DNA of 64,000 bases from Cryptomeria japonica. Taxonomy: Eukaryota > Streptophyta > Pinopsida > Cupressales > Cupressaceae. Both the position numbers and the translations under genes were made by a program. The stretch spans positions 530,634,291-530,698,290 of the forward strand of contig NC_081409.1 of assembly GCF_030272615.1 (NCBI RefSeq), in the 5' to 3' direction. A model generated the notes under the pieces. It saw only the letters and a program-made list of their open reading frames with translations. It was not told the DNA's origin and did no database searches. Below are positions 25,853 through 37,278 of the stretch, piece by piece. Numbering within the stretch: position 1 is the stretch's first letter; the number at the start of each line of letters is the position of its first letter.

Positions 25853-26900
25853 CTACACACCATCACTTTTATTTCCTATAATATGCTCTTTTGGGTTATT
25901 TTTCTGCACATAACTATTAGTGGTCTTTTTGGGTGTCTCTTTCTGTTCACTTTCTAACTGCACCTCATCTTCATCACATGAGTGATCATACCGGTTTACT
26001 TGTGTTTGTCTGCCTTTATGCAAGTCTTCATAAACTCTTACATGCACACTCTTAATGACTCTTCTCAGTCTTTTGTTGTAGCATCTATAGGCCTTGTTGT
26101 GAGTTGAGTAGCCCAAGAAAATACTCCTAGAATCAAAACCACCTAAACCATCTTCGTCTCTCTTGATGAAGCATTTACTTCCAAAAACTTTAAAATATTA
26201 AACTAATGGCTTCCGGTCACACCACAATTCATAAGGTTTCATTTTTCTATTTGCTCTCAGTTGAACCTAGTTCAAAGTATATACAACATTATGAATTACT
26301 TCCTTCCAGTATATATCTGGTATGTTTTCTTCATTCAACATAGTTCTTTCCATATCCTTGACAGTCCGGTTTTTCCTTTCTATAACACCATTTTGTTGTG
26401 GTTTTCTTGGGGCTAAATACTATCTTATGATTCCATGTCTCTCACAGTAGTGTACAAACTCATTTGATGTGAACACACCACCTCAGTCAGATCTCAGACC
26501 TTTTAGCTTGTATCCACTTTCCTTCTCAACCATCTTCCTAAAGATTTTGAACCTCTCATATGCTTGTGATTTATCATGTAGAAAGGTGACCCATGTCATT
26601 CTTGAAAAATCATCAATGAACAACATGAAGTATCACTCACTGAATAAATCTCTTGTTCTAGTTGGTCCACACAGATCAGTATGCACCAGTTCTAAGGGCC
26701 TTGAGGTATTATGTTCTTTGGTTTTGAAGGTTGCCTTAGTCACCTTACCTCTCAGACATTCATCACAAAAGGTGCTTGTCAGTTTGGTGATCTGTGGTAT
26801 ATCTCTCACATAGCCTTTCTTGCTCACCTTAACCAAATTATCAAATTTTATATGGCCTAATCTTTTGTGCCACAACTAGCTCTCATCTACTTGTCCCATA
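25853..26900 (-). pseudogene. Copia GAG-pre-integrase and integrase, broken
   Basis: The part at 26875-26633 shows the zinc-binding HHCC region (WHKRLGHIKFDNL ... CDECLRGK) followed by ELVHTDLCGP, the start of the catalytic core with its first Asp. The core continues in the same frame to about 25853 with the FKVFGSKC stretch and GYSTHNKAYRCYNKR. Stops replace an expected Arg or Asn in the RSD-x-GG motif and an expected Gln before the PQQNG motif. Integrase would insert the cDNA. This copy cannot make it. Confidence 0.85.
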
Positions 26901-27092
26901 AAGCATTGGGATTCAAATCATTCTTTGAGGTTGTATACATTTTCATCTGTCCTTTTTCCTTCTGCAACAATCTATCTTGTATTCACTTTCCTTATCTAAT
27001 AGTCGATAGAGTCAAAACTGAACTTGTATCCTTTGTCACACATCTGAATCACACTCAGCAAATTATGTTTTAGGCCTTCCACATAGTATACA

Positions 27093-27308
27093 TCATGTGC
27101 TTTTAATTTTCCATCTATGTTCAGAGTACCTTTGCATTTTATCTTGATGGAAGAGTTGTCTCTGAACCTCACCGAACCTCACCGAACCTCCATTCCAATA
27201 TTCAAACTTGATGAACTTCTTTTTATCTCCGGTCATGTGATTGGAACAACCACTATTAAATACCCATAAAATTCTTCTTTCTGCATGAAGGGCAGTTTGG
27301 AAAATCAA
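27093..27308 (-). pseudogene. Copia aspartic protease region
   Basis: The stretch WVFNSGCSNHMTGDKKKF aligns with the family's W-x-x-D-S-G-C-S-x-H-M-T-G motif, but the catalytic Asp codon reads AAT (Asn) near 27255. The downstream sequence leaves the family pattern after a short duplication (accgaacctc repeated at 27170-27189). The protease would cut the gag-pol polyprotein and is inactive here. Confidence 0.75.
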
Positions 27309-27386
27309 GCTTGACTCAACCTTATTCTTATCCTTTTCTACCCAAAACTCTTTGGCTTCCTTCTCCTTTTCTGCAGCACCTTTCTG

Positions 27387-28478
27387 CTATGGTTTTGCTT
27401 CTGGTTTCTGATCCAATACTAACTTCTTTTTCTTAGTTGTTATGAGTTTGCAATTCTTTGCAATGTGGCCAACATTTTGACAATGATAGCATTTTGCATT
27501 GACATTGAAAGATGAATTTAAAAAATTATTGTAGGATACCGGCTGACTTCTCCTACATTCATAACTTCTATGATGAAACCCATTACACTGATAACAAATA
27601 ACATTCATTTCCTGGAGTGCAGCAAACAGATTTCTACTTTCAAAACTATGATGGGGCTTATGCATTAAACTACAATCAACAATTCTATGTCCAAACTTAT
27701 TACACTGTTGACAGTAACCATGGAATTTGGGTGATACCAATCTTGTCTCTTTGGACCGGCGAACCTTTGTCTCACCGGGTGTCTTCTTCACACATTATTG
27801 ACTCTAGTGAACCCTTCATTATCAACCTTGGGCTTGCCTTTAAGTTTTGAATTTTGGTACATTGAGTGAGCCTTCCAGTTTAAAGTTTGAGCATTCTGAT
27901 TCACAAGCTGATTTCTAGCAGCTTCAGCATAGGTCTTCTTCTCAGTAGCTTTGCTGACTGTAAAGTTTTGTTTTTCTTTACTTTCACTTGAAGAAGTAAA
28001 TTGTATCTCTTTGTCGGGTGTGTCTTTGTTGTTGGAACTCTATCCCTCTTCAAATCCTATACCTCTAGTATCTTTTGAGTGCTTCTGATTACTCAAAATA
28101 TTATCCAAGGCTTTAGTGTTGCTCTCATATTTGCTCCTCATCTTTAATTCATTCTTCCTCTTTTCAAGCTCTTTTCTAAGAATTACAATCTCTTCTTCTA
28201 GATTTTGATGCTCCTTCTCCTTCTGTATCAAATCAGAGGATACATATCATTTTAGCTTCTTCCAATTGGAGTTTCAAGTCAGAAATCATTTTCTTGGTCT
28301 CCTCCAGTGATTGCTTCAAATGATCGTGTTCTTCAATAGCAACATACTTAACCCTTTTGAGTTCCCTTCTTGTTTTACTCAAATCCTCAAGAGAAGTTAT
28401 GATCTCACCTTCCAAGTCCACTTCAACTTCAATGTCTTCATTTGTATTAGCTTCATCAATTGGTTCATCTAGTGCCAT
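27387..28478 (-). pseudogene. Copia gag, C-terminal half: coiled coil and three zinc knuckles
   Basis: Residues at 28478-28040 are a charged coiled coil (EEHDHLKQSLEETKKMISDLKLQLEE). The part at 27791-27387 has three CCHC knuckles: CQQCNKFGHRIVDC, CYQCNGFHHRSYEC and CYHCQNVGHIAKNC. Zinc knuckles bind the element's RNA. A related but distinct arrangement (coiled coil plus four knuckles) is found in the pol-less element at 37279-38571, which suggests a common origin. Confidence 0.75.
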
Positions 28479-29473
28479 AAAGAGATTAATTTCTCTTCCA
28501 TCCTAACAATAGTCATCTTCTGAGGCACTTTCTTCAGCTGTAGCATCATCTTCAAAAGTATACAAGTTGTTTTGCTTTTGGTAGCTTCTTCTTTCTTGTC
28601 AGTAGGCTTTCTTCTTTTTATCCTTACCCAAAGGTCTTCTAGTGCTTTGTTGCTCCTCTCCAACATTCTCACCATAGGACCATAGGAACATTTTGAAGCA
28701 AAGTGTCCTATTTTTCCACAGTTAAAACATTTGAAAGGCAATTTTCCTTTGTACTTACCAGATCCTCTTTTAAGATTCCTTACAAAGTTTTCTACCACTG
28801 TATCTGAGTCTTCACTAATTTCTCCATGAGAAATTCCTTCCTTACCCTTTTTTATGGAGTTGAAAGCAACCTCTTTCCTTGAAGTTTCTTCACTGGTTGT
28901 TCTCATCTCATAAGTAGTTAGGGACCCAAATAACTCATCCATTGAAAAGGTTTTTAGATCCTTGGCTTCCTCTATTGCAGCGACTTTTGTTTCATACTTA
29001 GATGTGAGTGATCTAAGTACCTTTTTAACAATAACTTCATCAGAAATATCCTCTTCAAGTCCTCTAATAGTATTCACTATTTCATCAATTTTTTTAAGAT
29101 AATCAACAATGTTTTCTTCATCTTTCATTTTCAAGCCTTCAAGCTGAGCTCTTAGTGTTTGCAGTTTAGCCTCCTCGACCTTGAAATCTCCTTCAAATAA
29201 TCTCTTCAACCTATCCCAAATTTCCTTGGTGGAAGAGCAGTGCATAACCTTAAAAAACTCATTATCAGACAATCCATTGAGAATAGCATGCTTGGCCTTG
29301 GAATTGTTTTCATACTCCTTCTTAGCATTAAGGACAATATACCCATTCTTCACAGACATCCAAACATCAAAACCTAGGGAAGATAGATAGGTTTCCATTC
29401 TTCTTCTTTAGAAGGAATAGTTGGCACCATCAAACATAGGAGCTTTCGAGGAGGAGGATTCATTCCTTGCCAT
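28469..29473 (-). pseudogene. Copia gag, N-terminal UBN2-type domain with zinc knuckle
   Basis: The start ATG is at 29471-29473 (MARNESSSSKAPMFDGANYSF), followed by an in-frame stop near 29407. The open stretch 29398-28469 has the UBN2 gag fold signature: AILNGLSDNEFFKVM, AKEIWDRLKRLFEG-type helix, and LKKIDEIVNTIRGLEEDISDE. It ends with a CCHC knuckle CFNCGKIGHFASKC. Gag forms the virus-like particle that carries the RNA. Only 60 bp separate the start from the primer site. Confidence 0.8.
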
Positions 29474-29533
29474 TGTGATCTTAAACAAGAATCTACCCAA
29501 GCTAGAGAAAGCTTTGACAAATAGGGAACCTAA

Positions 29534-29546
29534 GGCTCTGATACCA
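29534..29546 (-). other. Primer binding site (Met-tRNA type)
   Basis: The minus strand reads TGGTATCAGAGCC two bases inside the LTR end. This is the common plant Copia primer site complementary to initiator methionine tRNA. Confidence 0.9.
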
Positions 29547-30425
29547 ATTATAAAACATGAGATATCACTAAGAGGGGGGTGAATCAATGATTATAAACAA
29601 TTACAAGTAGTGTGTGTGCAATCGGTAGGACAATGAAAACTCTAACAAAAAATTTCACACAAGAGCACATCACATAACACAGGATATACGAGGAAAACCC
29701 AATGTGGGAAAAACCTCGGTGAGAAATGTTGTTGGAGATCTATTGGTCCAATCCAACCTCACAATGAAAATAATAGTTTACAATGTTTTAGGGCACTGAC
29801 CCAAGGAGCACCAACCCCTAATCTATTCTGAGTACCAACTCAAGGAGCACCAACCCCTACACTGAGCACCCACTCAGTGAAATACAAAGAAATATAAAAT
29901 CAATATAATGGTAAACACTTTGTTAGAAATGAGATTTGTAACACCTACAAACAAATCACTTTATCGGTTGAACTCCTTTCTATCACACAACTTCTTCTCT
30001 ACCAGATCTCAGTTCTCTGTGATTGAATTCTCTTCTACTCATCTTCTACCTTGTTGGACCTCCTCTGATACTCACTCCTCTCTTTCACTCTCTAATACTA
30101 TTTTATTGGTTCAATCCCTTCCAATTTGATGGACCATTATGCTCTATAACAGTTTATCGGTTACCTTAAACCTTGTCAGTTAAACCCTTCTTGTCGGTTC
30201 TTCTTCTATCACTCATTCACTTCAATGTTTTTTTATCAACACTCGGACTGATCAACTCTCATCTATCATGATCACACTTTCTCATCACACATCCATCATC
30301 AAAATTCTTAAGTCTTTGATTTGCATATTTATACACATGCTTTCCCACCAAAAACAAAGTTCAAGCTTTATGCGCCTAGGGTTTTCTTCACTGACTCGGT
30401 CCGTATCAAATATCAACATCATTTT

Positions 30426-31618
30426 TCTATTGGGATCCAAGAACACTGAGAGGGGGGGTGAATCAGTGTTCTACCACTAGAATGGAGAAATTTAACCTTA
30501 TTAATACAACTTAGCAACTGGTAAACATAAAAGCATATAACAATAAGCAACAATGCAACCACCAAGATGAATACCATAACACCAAATATTATATGTGGAA
30601 AACCTCAAAGAGGAAAAACCATGGTGGAATTGGAGACCCACAATATCTATCCACTGATCAGATGATTAAATATTACAATAAGGGGCCTGCATATCCAGGA
30701 AGGCCAATAGCCTACATCACACTGCTCATCACAAAAGGAGTCTCACTAACTACATAAAGCATTAGACAACAATCTTGAATGAAGATTGAACTACGAGAAT
30801 AAAATCTCATATGCCTGAGTATAGTTCCAGTTAAGCTCAATAACAGAGGCCTTAAACATTTTCCATAAACCCAATTAGATCACCTATGATCGATCAAATG
30901 CTCTACTCAATGAATATTACATTATTCACTTCTTGCACATCATAATCTCATCTATGATCTACAAAGAGATCTTACATCATATTTATACAAACCCTCGACC
31001 TCAAACAATTAGGTCAACCACCAGACAATAAAACCTATTACATAATTATAAAACATGTCGGCCTGAGACTAAACAAATAATATCCAACCCATAAGCCATC
31101 TTGAAAACACATCGAGAAGACCAATCAACACATTACATTAAGCTGGTCCAAAACCTAGATAGTACCAGACCCATTTTAGGTCCACATGCGCTAAAGTAAT
31201 GATCCCAATCAGTCAATTCTCAAACACGATCACCATCAGCATCCTAAAACTCTACTAGAAGTTGCACCAACACTACTTATGCATAATATTAAAAGATCTT
31301 CAATCAAGATCTGTTAGTGAAACCCTCACCGGATCAACAAACCAGGCTTACTAGCATATAAGATAGCATCCGATCACCAAATCAAAACCAACTGACTGAA
31401 CATGTATCTGAGTAGCATGAGTAGCAGATCTAAGCCAATTCCATAATCCAAAGCATACCAGAGTATGCGGATCATCATGATCATACCAACTAGAAACCAA
31501 TTAACCTACCAGGACCAATCAGATACCAGTAAACAGCCAAAGTAGCTAGTGTAGCTGATGTTGCCATCAATGACAAACACCAATTCAACACATAATCAAT
31601 TCTTCCAAATTGCCAACA
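30426..31618 (-). mobile_element. 1.2 kb solo LTR of a Copia-like element
   Basis: The sequence starts tctattgggatccaagaacactgagaggggggg and ends ttccaaattgccaaca. This is the same end architecture as the other Copia LTRs here. The disrupted site is catttttgatcc in the left LTR. The flanks share four to five of these T-rich bases, so the duplication is probably attttt-like and the ends are accurate to within about five bases. The first two bases should be TG and are TC. No internal genes are present. Confidence 0.7.
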
Positions 31619-32065
31619 TTTTGATCCTTCCAATACACGTTTACTATATTTAGCAAACTAGATCCTGTTCATCGGCTTTGATTTTGTTGATCACAATAAA
31701 TGATCTAGTTGTTCCCTTCTCCAGATCAGCAAGACGATTAGATGTCCTGCTTTGATCATAATACCAAAATCTCTACCTTCAAATCTTCTTTGAGTCGCAA
31801 TCCTCTACAATAAATCCATGATTTCCATAGTCTTCATTTAATATTGACCTAGTCGAAAACTACCTTGTCGATGCACTATTCACCTACCACTGCATGTTCT
31901 CCACCTAGAGTCCACATGATATCTCTGTCAGCATCCAGCTCACTTGATTGTGTTGGTTCAATCTCAGTCACCAACTGAACATGCTACCAATATACACTAG
32001 CTGGTTAACCTTCATATTGTTCACTTCTCTATTCTATCGGTTAGGACATGCTAACATTTACCATT

Positions 32066-33234
32066 TGATGAATCCTAAGAGGGGGGGCTGAATTAGTATA
32101 CCAAAAATTACTGAACTCAAACACTTTATCAGTCTAGCAGTTAGCCAGTATAACAGTTTAACTAACAAACCGGTTAACACAAATGCAAACCAAACAGCAA
32201 GTAAGGCATTCACCCACAGAAGCACAATCACCATAACACAACAGATTTTGATGTGGAAACCCAAATGGGAAAAACTGCGGTGAGATGAAACTCACAAGTA
32301 ACTATCTGCAGAATAGTAACTAGACCGGTTAAGGTTAGACCGGTTAAGGTCATACAATGTTCTTTACCAGAACAAATCCTGTTAGGAATCTCAATCTCTG
32401 TAGGAGATAAGTCTGATTAAAGACTACCTTGTGAGAGGATTTACAAAGGCTTTTCTGGGCCTACCCGATTAAGGGTTTCTAACTTGTCAAAGATGTGAGC
32501 AATCAACAAGTGAATGATCTAGCAAATAGCACAGTCTGCTTGGTTAGATCCATGATAGCTCATTGCTAATGCATTTCAATATTACTTTAGTCTTCACTAA
32601 ATCCACACTTTGTTACAGCACACAGACTTGATCTTTTTTGTTAGGATCGCACATACAAGAACTCATCAACTACCACAAACCCTAATAGCTACACATATAC
32701 TAAAACCCTAGACATGATGTCCTTAAAGGAATCTGATTTCATGTCGGTCCAATAGGATTACATTGCAAGTTCCTAGGTTCATTGTATCCAGACACATTTG
32801 GTAACACGACACAAAATCACCGTCAAAGTGTTGGTGGATGGTAAATCATCACAAAGATATACCGGTTGGTAACTCATCATAGAGTATTACCAGTTTATAC
32901 AACTTTACCGATTACCGGTTGGTAACTTAGAGTAATACCGGTTTGACTATTAAATAGATTACCAGTTGACAGAAATGAAGACTGGGAAAATGATAATTGC
33001 AGCTTCTAGTTCCTTTGCTTCATTTCGCTTGAGATCCTCGAACCGCTTGAGGTCCTCATGTCGCTTCAGATCGGTAAACACTTTCTGCAAGATACCAATA
33101 GTCTAAAGACTATAACATAATACTGGTTTGAAACAAATACTGGTTGAACATAACTCATACATACAAAAAGTGATCTCATAGCAAGCATGTGTCCATCAAT
33201 GACAATCAGAACATAATCATCAAAAATGCCAACA
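32066..33234 (-). repeat. LTR (3', left) of the pol-less element
   Basis: About 1.17 kb, direct repeat of 38610-39797. The right copy carries an extra 38-bp piece near 38985-39020. Substitutions are several per cent by eye. Confidence 0.9.
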
Positions 33235-33249
33235 ATCTCCCACTTTGGC
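33235..33249 (-). other. Polypurine tract of the pol-less element
   Basis: The plus strand reads atctcccactttgg; the minus strand is ccaaagtgggagat directly before the 3' LTR. Confidence 0.75.
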
Positions 33250-34053
33250 ATTGATGGCAACACTTAGGAAAAATTTTGATGTCTAAGTGTTTTTACAAAA
33301 AAAATGTGCCATAATAAAAAATACTCCCCCTAAGCATATACAATATCCCTTTGCATAAAAAAAAATGTATACTACTTCCTTATAGAGATAAACATGAGTA
33401 TACATAGCATGCATCAAAATTTAAATACCAGAATACTTCTCCTCCTTTGCCAACAATGACAAAATATAGTTGAATAACCCCTGTTTCTATTAGCTGAATA
33501 AATGTTTATGACAATAAAGAGTGAAACTTGTCAAAACTGATTTAAAGTTCTACATAAATTGCTTCATGGATAAGGACCATGACTCAAGTAATGAGGTAGC
33601 AACCTCATTCTCCATTTGCATCTAGGATACTTGTTCCTCCATGGCATCCAAAGTACTCATCTCTTGAGTAACCATCAAAGCATCTAGATTGAGATAGCAC
33701 TTTTGAAGTATTTGCAGTCTTGGTAGTAGAACCAGTTGTAGTTCCTACAAATCCTTAGTCTGGTTGTTGATCTCCAAATCAATTCTTGCAGCCTGAATTT
33801 GAAACTGGTGAATGGTTTGCCCATAAGCGGTAAAGGAATCATATGGGGTCTTGAAGGTGCTTATGAATGTCTGTAAATCAATTTACAGTTTGTCTTTCTG
33901 GGCAAGCACATCATCACAGAATAGATGGGGTAGACATATCTTACTGAGTAGCAATTTCCCCTCATCCATTGCATCTCTGATGTCCTTCTGTGCCTTCTGT
34001 AGATCAAACCGGAGCTCATGTAACTTTTTCACCAAGGCAGTGTTCAAAGCCTT

Positions 34054-36833
34054 TTAATGCTCCTTCTTGGCATGTACTTCGACAACCTCTTGCAAGATTT
34101 GTACCTGGTCCTCCACAACTATGCATAAGAGTTTTAGTTGGGCCAGAGAGGAATCGGTATTAGGGAGGTTGGTATTGGGTATCAAACCAGTATGAGTGTC
34201 CACTGCAGCTTGGATCACATCTTGCTCCTTATTCCTCCTTATCACCTCTAGGAATTCTTGAGCAAGCTTAATGCTTTGTAACAACTCTAATTCGTTAGCA
34301 AATTGGAGGTCAATGGGACTGGTTATGTCAGCCAATTTGGCTTGACTACCGGTTGCCTTTGGGGTCTCCACCTATGTGTTTTGTGCCGCTTCCTCCTTCT
34401 CTTTGGCTCTTACCTTATCTTCTTCTGCCTTCTTTTGCTCCTCTACTTCTTGCTTTCTTTTCTCTTCTTCCTTCTTCTTCTCTTCTTCTTTCCACTCCTT
34501 TTCTTCTTCATCCTTCTTCTTCTTCTCCTCTTCCTGCTTCTTCTTCTCCTCTTCCCGCTTCCTCTTCTCCTCTTCCTGCTTCCTCTTCTCCTTTTCCTTT
34601 CTCTTTTCTTCTTCCTGTCATTTCTCTTCTTCTTTCTTTTCTTCTTCCTTCTCCTTCTTCTCTTCCACTTGCTTCTTCTTCTCTTCTTCTTTTCTTTTCT
34701 TTTCCTCTTCTCGTTTCCTCTTCTCCTCTTTTTTCTTTTCTTCCTCTTTTCTCTTTTTCTCTTCTTCTGCATGTTTCTTCTTTTCTTCTTCCTATTGCTT
34801 CTTCTCTTTCTCCGCTTGCTCCTTGGCAGCCTTTTCTTTGTCTTGTTTTTCCTGTCCTTCCGATTCTGATGGTGTATCCGGAGTGACATTTTCACCATTC
34901 AAGGAATCAACATCAATAGGGTCCATTTGATCAGTGAACTATTCTCCTTCATTGTCATATACCTCATCTAGTTTATTGGTTGTCGGTTCTTGCTCATCTT
35001 TCCTCTTGGCTTCAGCCACTTGATGCAACCTTAAAGTGGCTTGGGCATGAGAGTGGGTATCTCTTACCACTTCAGGAACTTTTCCTTCTTGCAACAAGAG
35101 TCTCCTTCTTCTCATGAAGAAGAGGCCTTTGTATTTTTCCATAGTTTCATAAAGTTCTAAATTTGACACATTAAGAAAATATTGTGCAAATATTTCCTCT
35201 CTTATTTCTTGTTCCTTCTCTATGGAAATGCGCCATTTGTTATCTAAAGAATTATATAAAGAATCTGGTGTCACAAATCTAATTTTTGATGGCGACCGGT
35301 CATTAACACATAAATATTGAATGACTTTTTGTTCAACTTCCTCTTTCTCATCGTCATTGAAATCATCAAAATATTCTTGCAAATCACTAAGCAATTTTCT
35401 TCTAATATTCTTAATAGTTTTTTGATAATGTGTCAAAGGTTTGTAGGAAGAAATATCAATATTTATCGGTGTAGATGTTGTCAGTTCACTCTTTGTCTTT
35501 TTTCCTCATTTGCCTAGTCTTCTTAGGCTATTCTTCAGACATAGTGTCCTCTGAGTCTGGTGTGGTGTCTTTTGTCTTCCGCTTTCTCTCAAAAACTTTG
35601 GTGGGTGCAACTTTCGGTTTCTTCTTTGCTGGTGATCGCTTGGTCACTTTGGGACTTGTTGTGGTAACCGGTGCCAATACTAAAGGCACTGCCTTTCCCT
35701 TCTTTACTAATGCTTCAACTGGTGTAACCCTTTCCAAATAGGTGTTGGTTCTCTTTGCCTTTGGATCAAGGGGTGAGGTGAGTAGGGTAGAGGCATACCC
35801 ATCTAGCATGTCATACATTACCTCATATCCCATCGGTTCCACTTCTTCCTGTCTAGGCTCAACCGCCTCCATTATGCACTCATCAACTCTGATGGTGAAG
35901 CAGATGCCATCTTCATATTTATTGACAATATCACCTGATATTCTCACTCTTTGGCTCATTTTGTGTCTAAACTCATCAAAGTATTTATTTAGAACTTCTG
36001 GATAACCGGTTCCAACCGCTTGAAGGCTTTCCTTGATTTTCTTTGTAACCGGTTGGTCGGTAGAACACTGGATATTTCCGACTCCTAGGAAGTAACCTTG
36101 GAAGTAGAAGAAAAACCCAACCAATAGTTGTCTAAACTTAAATCTCAAGGCATTGTCATGTTTAATCGACTTTAGGTTCACCAAAAGTTGCCTTTGCATA
36201 CAAGTGCATAAGTCAAATGATGCATCTTCCATGATCATCCGATAGGTAGCATTTACCACTACAATAGAGACATAGTTGATCCTACTAGCATAAAATGTTT
36301 GGTAACCTATTACCATGCAGGCATATTTGACTAGATCATCCTTGATGGGATTGATGGTCATTCCCCATTGGTCGCTCATAGAACTAGTGAGCTTGGTCAT
36401 TTCTGTCTTGCTGATCTTCCTTAGGGCTGGCACTTCACCGATGTTACAGAAACCGATGACAGCATGAATCGCTTCTGGTGTGATGTCATACATTCACTCT
36501 AAGTACATTTTATCACCATGCACTCTGCTCAGAATGATGCGGATGTAATCTTCTGAAAACTCTTCAAGGAAATAGACTGCATTGTGAAGCTTCTTCTTTT
36601 CCAGGATGCTAAATTCCAGTTTAATCTTCTTGTCCTTCCTACAGAACAAACTCAACTGGGAATGGATTACAAGAGATCCTAAGTCTTCAATTTTACAATC
36701 AATGTAATCAAAAATGCCTTCCTCCACTATAACACCAGCGGGTATTTGAGATAGGGCATTGTATTTTGCATTTCGTTAAATGAAGTCTACTTGATTGATG
36801 AGTGCACTAGGGCTAGAGTGTGATGCGGAAGCC
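34054..36833 (-). pseudogene. Second ORF of the pol-less element: helical domain plus Glu/Lys coiled coil
   Basis: From an ATG at 36831-36833 (MASASHSSPSALINQ) the same product can be followed for roughly 900 codons with several stops. The N-terminal 330 residues (36727-35528) form a helical domain. Its block LHNAVYFLEEFSEDYIRIILSRVHG ... ITPEAIHAVIGFCNIGEVP resembles in pattern GFSKFMERLHGRDATIIKFFYKNW ... IDEDLIIEVTGLHREG of the LINE third ORF. A lysine/proline-rich tail, a helical part (35436-34939) and a long Glu/Lys-rich coiled coil (about 34900-34390) follow. The last part (34371-34054) is another helix-rich block. Stops include TAA near 36778, TGA at 36494, and TAG or TGA in the coiled coil. 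Function unknown. Confidence 0.6.
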
Positions 36834-37278
36834 ATGATAAACAGAGAAATTTGAGAAATACCTTTGTAATTCAAAATTTAGGGCTTGCAAATTACACTTC
36901 ACCACACACTCCTTCAATTGCCGAAATACCACTTTGTGTTCTATACTTGACCGATTGATATTCGCTTCTGATTCTTCTTCAAGATTTTGAAAATTCTTTG
37001 AATCGCAATCCAAATCACTTTTCGTCGTGCAGTGCTTAAAAAAAAACTTCTTCACTCGAGAACTGATAAGTGAAAAATGACTTGAAAAATCTTTTTAAAC
37101 AATTTCTCCACCTACCATAATAAATGCTCCACTATTAGGGCGTAAACCCTAATTTGCCTTTTACCATTTTTGGTCTTCTGCTAGTTTGACAGGTATCACT
37201 TCCGGTTAAGGTCTTTTACCGGTGTAAACTAGGGTTTGAGATATTTCACCGTTTGCTCCCCATAAGCTTTTTTGATGC

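Noticed and set aside
34303-34930. Three long plus-strand ORFs rich in Ser, Phe and Leu and a minus ORF rich in Arg and Lys
   Set aside because: By-products of the strongly biased DNA that encodes the Glu/Lys coiled coil on the minus strand in a different frame.
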